Positions 57,701 to 64,000 of a DNA stretch of 64,000 nt are shown piece after piece. The translations under genes were made by a program, and so were the position numbers. Below the pieces are notes generated by a model. The model made no database searches, was not told where the DNA came from, and saw nothing but the letters and a program-made list of their open reading frames with translations. The DNA is from Patiria miniata (taxonomy: Eukaryota; Echinodermata; Asteroidea; Valvatida; Asterinidae), in assembly GCF_015706575.1 (NCBI RefSeq), contig NW_024037074.1, positions 25,347,334 to 25,411,333 on the forward strand, in the 5' to 3' direction. The first letter of the stretch is position 1; every line of letters starts with the position of its first letter.

Positions 57701-60700
57701 CAGCATCATCTGGGTTCTCAGCATCATCTGGGTTCTCAGCATCCTCCTCCTCAACTTCCTGTCCATCATCAAATTGCTGCTCACCGTCTTGCGGTGCATC
57801 TTCTTCGTCTCCTGCATCTCCAACATCTTCTGCCTCTCCAGGATCCCCGACCTCCTCCTCCTCCTTCAGCCCATTTTCATCCTCTCCTTGCCCGGCACCA
57901 TCCCCTTCTCCCCCATCCCTGCCTTGCATTCGATCTGCATCCTGATCATAAATGAACGCAGGTCTTTCCACCGCCGGTCCCCCATCCTCTACCTGCCGTT
58001 GCCGCTGTTCCTGTTCTGCTTCCCAAGTTTCATTTCCTACCTCTTCATCTGTCAAGTACATGGTTTTAAAAAACAAAAAAATTCAAAGTGGATGAAATGT
58101 TATGCTGCCTGCTCACCAATGTACAGTCAAACCTGCCAAAAAATAATCCTAGCCCTACCATGATGAAATACAGTCCGGCGGTGCAAATACTGGTACAAAT
58201 GCGCAGTTGACTATCGCAATTTTTCTAGTTTCTCATTCACGATGAGGAGTTTGTGACACAGATGTTTTCCAACAAAAACAATGCAGATGGCATGGTTGGT
58301 TGGTTGGTTCAGTTAAAGTAAGGGCTTTACAATTTTCTGTGCCAGTTTGTAGAACTGGAACACACAATTTTAATTCAGGAAAGAACTCCTCCAATTGTGA
58401 TTCATGTACACTGAGGAAGTGCTATGTTTGCACAAGTGGCATAGCCAGGTTTTTGGAGCCTAGTTGGCCAGGACAAAAGTTTCAAGAAAAAAACTATGTC
58501 CACTTTTCTGCCTCTTGCAAAGATAATTTAACCCTAACGTACCTGAATCCATCAAAATCCACACCCCTGTTTTGGAGGATCTTGGTGGATTCAGGATACC
58601 TCCATATTGAAAAAGTTGGGGGATTTTTATGGATTCAGGACAGTAAGCCTCGCGGTTCTACAGAATTTTGACGGATCCAGGATACCTCCATATTGAGCAG
58701 TTGGGGGACTTTGATGGATTCAGGATCTCAACAGTTTAACGCCTTGGCTATATGTTTGGTGTGTACGAGGTATGTGTACTACACTGGTGGATTCTGATAA
58801 ACTCAGTACTAGTGGATTCTGATGGACTCATAACACCAACATTTTTTTGCATGACAAAATTGGTGGATTTTGGCAGATTCAGGATACTTTCTAGTAAAAA
58901 TACTTAAGGGGTTAGGGTTAGAGATAATTTTTTTTTGGGGGGGGGGAGGGTTACTGGTGTCCTTAAAAGTTAAAATAAGCTCATCCACTTCCAATAACTG
59001 TCAGAGGTTATTGTCACAGATTGTCACTGGATTTGATGTGTATGGCAGCATTTTGCATGCTATATGTAACCTGTACAATATGGATGGCGTTACAGCATTT
59101 AGCGCACGCCAAGGAAAAAATAATGGACTTTAGGCCAAAAAAAAAAAAGGCTCCGGTTTCTGGTATGGGCCTGCGTCGCCATAGCCATGCGCGTTGGCAA
59201 AATTTTTAAAAAAAATTTCAATGTAAGATGATGTCTCAAAACCGCCAAACTCACTGGTTCGACTGGAATCCTGCTGCCGCACAAATTTTAATGTGGTTTT
59301 AGATGGGGTTACGATTGAGTATAAGATTTATGTGGCCTATCTGGGCTCCCATATATTTTGCACAGAATAGTCGGGCACCATTTGCAGACAGTGTTGTATT
59401 TTTGTGATTGTGTGTGTGTGTGGAAGCCAGACGTGTGTGTGGATGTGATGGTCGTGTATCTGGAACCTGTAAAGGCCTTTTAATTAGTGCAATATGTAAG
59501 TGAGCAGACTAATGACCAGCCTGGCAGCACAGGCACTATGTCGATGTCGCTGTATGGTCTGACGTTACTGTTTTCTCTGATTTTTGTCTTGACTATCCAA
59601 ATTTCCCGAAGATTGCTCGTGTCGGTCGAGATCGTAAGTGGGTGCAGAACTCTCAAGCCTTATGGCCTTACTGAGGTCACCTCAAGCTCCACCCTGAAGG
59701 ATATGTTTGAGAGTTTTAAGCGGATCGAAGCGTCGTCATCTGCAACATCAGCCGACATTTGAAGAAAAAAAAAAGTTGAAAAAAAAAGCCGCGTCGCCGC
59801 ACCACTTTTGGGGCAAGCTCCATACCAGAAACCGAAGACTTTTTTGGGGGCCTTAGGCATAGCACATATAAAACAAAAGCACACTGCTTGCTTTGAGGCC
59901 AGTGTTACTGCCATAAACCATCACCAGATCCCATCTACCCAAGCATTTCCCTTAGCCAAGCTGCCGACCCAAGCAAACCCACCAAGCACACCATGTAAGC
60001 AGCATTACTTCTTTAATGAAACACAGAGTTATAACTCCGTACTTTTGAAATCACCTTTTGAAGTTTAGACTTCCGGATCTGTCAATTACAAAAGAAATAT
60101 TGATGCTTCAGTGTTTGGATAGATGAGTTGACTTTCAAGGGTTTGGAGGGGGACATGACGGGGGGTGTTGTTTGTCTCATGGCTGGTACAAGACTGGGAC
60201 CTTGAGTGCTCAGAAACATGCAAAACCAAATCAGGCCAACTTCACTTTTTAAAGGAGACTTTTTTCAATATTTTCACATGACAGGGAAGTCAAGTGATTT
60301 CAAAATGAGGCTAAAGACTAGACTGGTACATGTCCAACCATGATCCAACTGTTTGAAGAGACTGACCTCTTCATTTGTTGTCATTAGTGACTGACTATGG
60401 AGAAATGTATGGAAATAGAGACCAGTACACATGCCATATGTTTCTTTTGACACAGTTTATTGATGCAGTACTTAGCAGTGTTGGACTGGTTGTTTCATGT
60501 TTTCAATACCTTAAGTTTTGGAACTCTCATACAAAGTATTGAGAGTCCCGAATTTCGGACTAGGCTGGTACATGCATGAGCAAAGTAGTGTACACTGTGT
60601 TTGACCCAGTCAGCCAGTAGAAGATTATACAATCATTGTCCAACATAGCCCAGGTTGGACGAAGTCTTCATTGCATTACGACTGACATCCAGGATGAGAA

Positions 60701-63370
60701 TTCTCTACATAAGACCACCCAAAATTTGGACCAGATTTTTGTTACGTTTTACCTCGTTACAGAAGCTTATTTCACGCCTACAGTTTCTATGTGTCCTTCT
60801 CTATTGATCCAGGGGTTCAGGAATTCCATATGTGATGCTGACCGACATTAATCAGGAAAATAAACTCTAAAGCAACGTTAAACTTGTACGTGTTTGTAGT
60901 CTCTTTTCATCAGTTTTATTCCCGAGTCGTACGTCATGTACGTAAGCACGAAAGCGCGCACGCTAGCGCCCTCATTTGTTTAGTTTTGGTTGGAACAGTG
61001 ACGTCACTGCAGCCAACCGACGTCACGAAAACGCTCAACCAATGACCAAAGCCGAAACATGTTTCTGGTAACTGGCGCGAAAACACGAGACCACGCCTTC
61101 AAGTAAGTGCGCGTGCGTATGAGGGTGGTTACTAAGCAAATCGCGCGTGCAGACTGCATATTCACGCTGCATAGTCTGGCTCCCAGACCAGACGTGATAT
61201 GAGCGCCGAGCATAATTGTCAGGTCTAGGGAACCAGACTACACGCTGCACGGACATACGTCATGTACGACTAGAATAAACTCTGCGGTGAGAAACTGATG
61301 AAAAGAGTCTACAAACACGTACAAGTTTAACGTTGCTTTAGAGTTTATTTTCCTGATTAAGGTCAGTCAGCATCGCATATGGAATTCCTGAACCCAGCGG
61401 CCCAATAGATAAGGACACATAGAATACTACGACATAAAAATTGGCTTCTCCAACAAGGTAAAAATATTGAAAATATTGGTCATAATTTTTTTCACCCGGT
61501 TTTGAGCACTTCATACCCTGGACTCCCTCCGTTACGTAGGGAGGAAAGGGAGTCCACCTGGGCTATGTCCAACACAGTTCACAGCACTGCAAATGTCTTG
61601 ATTGCCATTAAACCATGCCCATGGCAAGATTCAGACAAAATGGTAATTTTGGGTGGGGGATGGGGGGGGATGGGGGGGGGGGGGATTGGAGCGGATTTTC
61701 CCATGCATGCATGTATCATCACTAACCCTGGATACTGAATTCTTGCTCTGCAGGAACACAAACCAATGTCTGCACTGGTAAGCAGGTGGTCCTGGGTTCA
61801 ATTCCCACCCATGAAAACTTTGTAAACATTCCTCTTTACAGAGGAATGCACTTGATAGCACCTCTTAAAAGAGCAAACGTTCTAAAATCAGTTGAATATT
61901 TTGCAGTGAATCAAGTCATAAAATCTGCTCAGCGTTATTGTTTGGTTTTAAGAGTGACTTTATCACCGACATTGTTGCAACTCTGGTTAAAGATAAGAAA
62001 CTCCCAATGGGAAAAGCCTGAACTATTCTTGTTTTGCCTGCGGGTCAGAGTGGAAGGACTTTAGGCCATCAGCCTGGGGGATTGGTCAGTATCAAATGAG
62101 GGGAATAATGCTCATTGTGACTTTTGGCAAGGTATGCACCCCTGTAGTTGGAAAATATGTGATAGCATTGCAGCGGTGGCAGCTTTTTGGCTGGTATCAC
62201 TTTTTTTTTTTTAAATGGCGGCCAAAATAAACTTGTTACCACATATAATTAATCCAGTAACAAGCCTATTGGTGGCCATTTTGAAGAAAAAAAATTAAAA
62301 GTGATTACATCCCAAAAACTTCCACCGCTCACACTGCAAAGCTATCACACATTTTCCAACTCTAGATGTGCATACCTTGCCAAAAATCGCTTTGAGCATT
62401 GCTCCTTTCGATCATTTGATACCGGTGGCCCAATTTTTGGACCAAAGCTGATAGCCTACTTTGCATTCTGCCTGGCAACAAGCTAGGACATCCCATTCAA
62501 TCCGAAGGCATCTTGGAACCTTTCATCGGAACCCTGACTAGCATTTCTGACTCGGTCATTTGTCAAAGAATATGTCACTGGGAGACATACTTCCAAACAT
62601 TAATACACTCAAACAAGTTTTTACAAATTCTCATTTTCTCTAAATCCAAAAAATATAACTGATAATTTGATAAAATACCCAAATACCAAACAACAAACAG
62701 AAGACAATGACACAACCTACCTTCATTGTCTCCTTCTATCTGAATATCTTGGTCCACTACTGGGACGTTGGCTCCTTCATTTGGCTAAAGATAAAACAAA
62801 AGACTTTTCTAAATTTTATTGTCAAATAAATTAAATAAAAAGATGCTCAATAGGCTCTCAGAAGCTGCTGGCCAACAAATTCGTGTTCATGCATGAGTCA
62901 ATTGATTGTGCCACATACTTTCTTGAAGGAGTAGTGTTTGTAGTAAAAAAAAATATCAGGTTTTGACCCCAGTGACCCATGATGACCTCTGACCCCAGTT
63001 TGGTCATGTGACATGTTGGGGCTGGACTACTGATAGACAAAGTTTGGTTGAAATCGGTCAAAATATGCAATAGAGAATGTCAACGTTTGTTACTAACTAA
63101 CTAACTAACGGAGAGACATGATGATTTGTTGAGCTGCTACCCGCAGCTAAAATCGCAGCTAAAAATTGAAATCAATTTCCAAACTTGCGTCCCTGCATTT
63201 ACTGTTTAGGAATTGGCTAACCTCTTCAGCATCTCTCCCTTCATCGCCTTGGTCACCTTCCTCTCTGTCATCTCCATATTCTGGCGGTCGCCCATCCCTA
63301 TCCTCTGCCCTGTCCTCCCCTCCCTCATCCTGCTCTCTGCCTGGCTGTTCCTCATCTCCTCCAGCATCCT
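54534..63370 (-). CDS. acidic hexapeptide-repeat protein, 3' part of gene
   Basis: Four minus-strand exons join in frame: 63222-63370, 62721-62784, 57116-58048 and 54534-54721. All acceptors and donors are AG/GT and phases agree (1 to 0, 0 to 1, 1 to 1, 1 to stop). The product is extremely rich in D, E, N, Q, P and G: DAGGDEEQPGREQDEGG, then VPVVDQDIQIEGDNE, then ETWEAEQEQRQRQVEDGG, about 28 hexapeptides of NPDDAG type, a stretch LELGDVEIEQANALSSNEAE, and the end ENLEEGRANDVYDARDHV. No membrane segment or cysteine-rich domain lies in this part. The 5' exons are beyond the window. The composition and the DQ/DN/EE-rich tail resemble the lumenal acidic tails of Golgi proteins GOLIM4 and GOLM1, but repeats of this kind arise easily. 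Function unassigned. Confidence 0.75.
54943..55081. mobile_element. TTAA MITE family C, copy 2
   Basis: 139 bp, ends AGCCCGGTTCATACTTCA / TGAAGTATGAACCGGGCT. The flanks are CTAA and TATA, probably mutated TTAA. Lies in the last intron of the acidic-protein gene. Confidence 0.75.
55281..55608. mobile_element. hAT-like MITE, CAGTGTTTCCCC ends, copy 2
   Basis: CAGTGTTTCCCCTGCCCATT at the left and CCAGGGGAAACACTG at the right. Same body as 43552-43870 in reverse (ACCACCTCGCT blocks). No matching 8-bp flank. Confidence 0.7.
55609..57050. other. intronic DNA, nothing further recognised
   Basis: Rest of the last intron of the minus-strand gene. No exon or element boundary supported. Confidence 0.4.
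57116..58048 (-). CDS. acidic-protein gene, repeat-bearing exon
   Basis: 933 bases, both sides phase 1. Acceptor TTGACAG, donor GCTT|GTAATA. It begins (D)EEVGNETWEAEQEQRQRQ, contains AFIYDQDADRMQGRDGGEG, a glutamate-rich run, 28 hexapeptides and LELGDVEIEQANALSS. Because it starts and ends in the same phase, skipping it would keep the frame. Confidence 0.8.
57232..57738 (-). repeat. 18-bp coding minisatellite, about 28 units
   Basis: The unit on the minus strand reads AACCCAGATGATGCTGGG, giving N-P-D-D-A-G/E. Variants NPDDDG, NPDGAE, YPDDAG, HPDDAE and NPEDNG cluster regionally, as expected from local duplication. All units keep the 18-bp length. Confidence 0.9.
58529..58921. mobile_element. 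family T element with 8-bp target duplication, best copy
   Basis: Starts TAACCCTAACGTACC and ends GGGGTTAGGGTTAG. AGATAATT flanks both sides (58521-58528, 58922-58929). Inside, GGATTCAGGATACC and related phrases recur four to five times. An 8-bp duplication fits hAT, P or related transposases, but the ends are not CAGNG. Confidence 0.8.
59131..59855 (+). mobile_element. family M MITE, copy 4, with internal insert
   Basis: Begins TAGGCCAAAAAAAA with GGCTCCGGTTTCTGGTATG and ends CATACCAGAAACCGAAGAC... GGGGCCTTA. Compared with other copies it holds about 358 extra bases between ACCATTTGCAG (to 59387) and CATCAGCCGACATTTGAAG (from 59745). Confidence 0.7.
59388..59745 (+). other. gene-like fragment inside family M MITE
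   Basis: A (GT)n patch is followed by a 91-codon frame (59487-59762) whose middle looks protein-like: MSMSLYGLTLLFSLIFVLTI is hydrophobic, then VSGCRTLKPYGLTEVTSSST and LKDMFESFKRIEASSSA are polar with mixed codons. No domain recognised. Could be a host exon carried by the element, or chance. Confidence 0.35.
60635..61577. mobile_element. large foldback element
   Basis: Outer TTGTCCAACATAGCCCAGG is mirrored by CCTGGGCTATGTCCAACAC. Inner arms such as GGTTCAGGAATTCCATATG and AAGCAACGTTAAACTTGTAC pair with 61310-61400. The arms total about 300 bases with gaps. The GC-rich middle (60950-61250) is rich in ACGTCA/TGACGT and CGCGCGT motifs. No transposase frame. Confidence 0.7.
61172..61240. mobile_element. 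69-bp inverted-repeat element with 9-bp duplication
   Basis: TAGTCTGGCTCCC at the left and GGGAACCAGACTA at the right, flanked exactly by CACGCTGCA (61163-61171, 61241-61249). Nine-base duplications are typical of Mutator-like elements. Similar TAGACTGGTTCCC ends occur inside both family B copies. Confidence 0.75.
62085..62425. mobile_element. foldback element
   Basis: GTATCAAATGA, TGGCAAGGTATGCA, TTGGAAAATATGTGATAGC and TATCACTTTT at the left pair with AAAAGTGATTAC, GCTATCACACATTTTCCAA, TGCATACCTTGCCA and TCATTTGATAC at the right. Arms about 150 bases, loop about 60. Confidence 0.7.
62721..62784 (-). CDS. acidic-protein gene, 64-bp exon
   Basis: Acceptor ATCTTTAG, donor GAAG|GTAGGT; enters in phase 0 and leaves in phase 1. 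Encodes PNEGANVPVVDQDIQIEGDN with E and the first base of the next aspartate codon. Confidence 0.75.
62785..63221 (-). other. short intron of the acidic-protein gene
   Basis: 437 bases, GT at 63221-63220 and AG at 62786-62785. No exon or element found within. Confidence 0.7.
63222..63370 (-). CDS. acidic-protein gene, first exon in window
   Basis: Acceptor TTTTGTCTACAG; enters in phase 1, leaves in phase 0 at GAAGAG|GTTAGC. Encodes DAGGDEEQPGREQDEGGEDR, RPPEYGDDREEGDQGDEGRD and AEE. A TTAA element begins 30 bases upstream of it, inside the preceding intron. Confidence 0.75.
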
Positions 63371-63400
63371 CTGTAGACAAAACAGACAAAATATCATTAA

Positions 63401-63917
63401 AGGGAAAATACAACATTTGCAAACATCAAAAAATAAAACTACCAAATCATTTTGAAATACCTTGCTGGACTGTTAGTGAATGACAGTGTAAAGCATCCTG
63501 TAAAATCATGGCACCTGGTAAACTCTCATTTTCAAGAAAAAAAGGTATTTTTGTATCAATTTCCAACGCTGATCGGCCGATCAGCGTTGGAAACAACTGG
63601 CTTTTTTTCCTAATACAGGCCCCAATTGACCATCGCACTTGTTTGCAATCGATTACAAACCTATGAACGGGTACGAGCCAGCTAGACTGGTTCCCCGACC
63701 TTACAATTCCCTCATGTATGTAAACTGCTCTGTTTTTTTCTTATATGGAGTCAGGGAACCAGACTACAGGAAAATGATCGTTTTCCTTGGTTTTTATAGC
63801 ATTTTCGAACCCAAAACCTCAAAAAAGTCAGTGTAACTATATTTGCTATATATTTCCAACCCCCCAATTCCATCCGTTTCTGAAAATTACAGCAAAAGCA
63901 AATGATGTATATTCCCT
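63401..63917. mobile_element. TTAA-flanked MITE family B, copy 2
   Basis: 517 bp, AGGGAAAATACAACATTTGC at one end, GATGTATATTCCCT at the other, TTAA on both sides (63397-63400, 63918-63921). Differs from 42033-42546 at only scattered positions. Its edge is 30 bases from the exon 63222-63370, where the branch site of that intron should lie. Confidence 0.85.
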
Positions 63918-64000
63918 TTAACTATGATTATAACACTCCTCTTGCTTGTTCTTTATCCTGGTTGGCTGAAACACGGTCACGTGTGATTCACTAACATGAC

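Larger units (their letters stand above)
58049..62720 (-). other. large intron of the acidic-protein gene
   Basis: 4.7-kb intron containing the family T element (58529-58921), a family M copy with a gene-like insert (59131-59855), a large foldback (60635-61577), a tiny 9-bp-duplication element (61172-61240) and another foldback (62085-62425). Between these (59860-60630) nothing was recognised. Confidence 0.7.

Noticed and set aside
57068-57955. Plus-strand frames of 295 and 316 codons (HHLGSQ and IIWVPS repeats)
   Set aside because: They are the opposite-strand reading of an 18-bp coding repeat. Only the minus frame joins flanking exons in phase and ends sensibly.
61731-61818. Possible tRNA near GGTTCAATTCC (B box)
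   Set aside because: Only the T-arm half fits; no A box or cloverleaf upstream.
63159-63483. Serine/proline-rich plus-strand frames over the acidic exon
   Set aside because: Shadows of the minus-strand exon, whose splice sites and phase fit its neighbours.

Overview
The window looks like nuclear DNA of a marine invertebrate, most likely a non-vertebrate deuterostome (echinoderm, hemichordate or cephalochordate). The signs are two spliced genes with GT-AG introns of about 0.4 to 4.7 kb, scattered ACATGTAC-type simple repeats, long poly(C)/poly(G) runs, and very dense short inverted-repeat (MITE-like) elements. The species cannot be fixed from sequence alone.

Only two protein genes can be supported. 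(1) 38702-49976, plus strand: a complete orthologue of GTPBP3 (MnmE/TrmE, the mitochondrial tRNA-modification GTPase). It has eight coding exons whose phases all agree, giving a 622-residue protein with every GTPase motif and the C-terminal FCIGK. (2) 54534-63370, minus strand: the last four exons of a strongly acidic protein with about 28 copies of a hexapeptide (NPDDAG-like). Its 5' part lies beyond the right edge. It resembles the acidic tail of Golgi proteins such as GOLIM4/GOLM1, but that naming is tentative. The two genes are convergent, with about 4.5 kb between their stop codons.

The left 38 kb holds no convincing protein gene. It contains TTAA-flanked elements, a 143-155 bp family with perfect 6-bp target duplications, foldback elements with long hairpins, a family whose ends read TAACCCTAAC (telomere-like), two LINE 3' remnants, a CRISPR-like tandem array (21383-21832), and a 24-30.6 kb block of duplicated sequence. 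Inside that block, six related exon-like units (25233-27640) each sit between splice-like signals but are not translatable. This may be a repeated-exon noncoding RNA locus and is the least explained structure here.

At 33-38.6 kb there is an inverted pair of MITEs around a minisatellite, a dead LINE reverse transcriptase, a 48-bp minisatellite of about 27 units between two copies of the LINE 3' end, and a solo LTR inside the minisatellite. The introns of both genes are also packed with elements. In GTPBP3 one intron is almost wholly two transposon blocks, one of them a hAT-like element inside another. In the acidic gene a TTAA element stops 30 bp from a splice acceptor.
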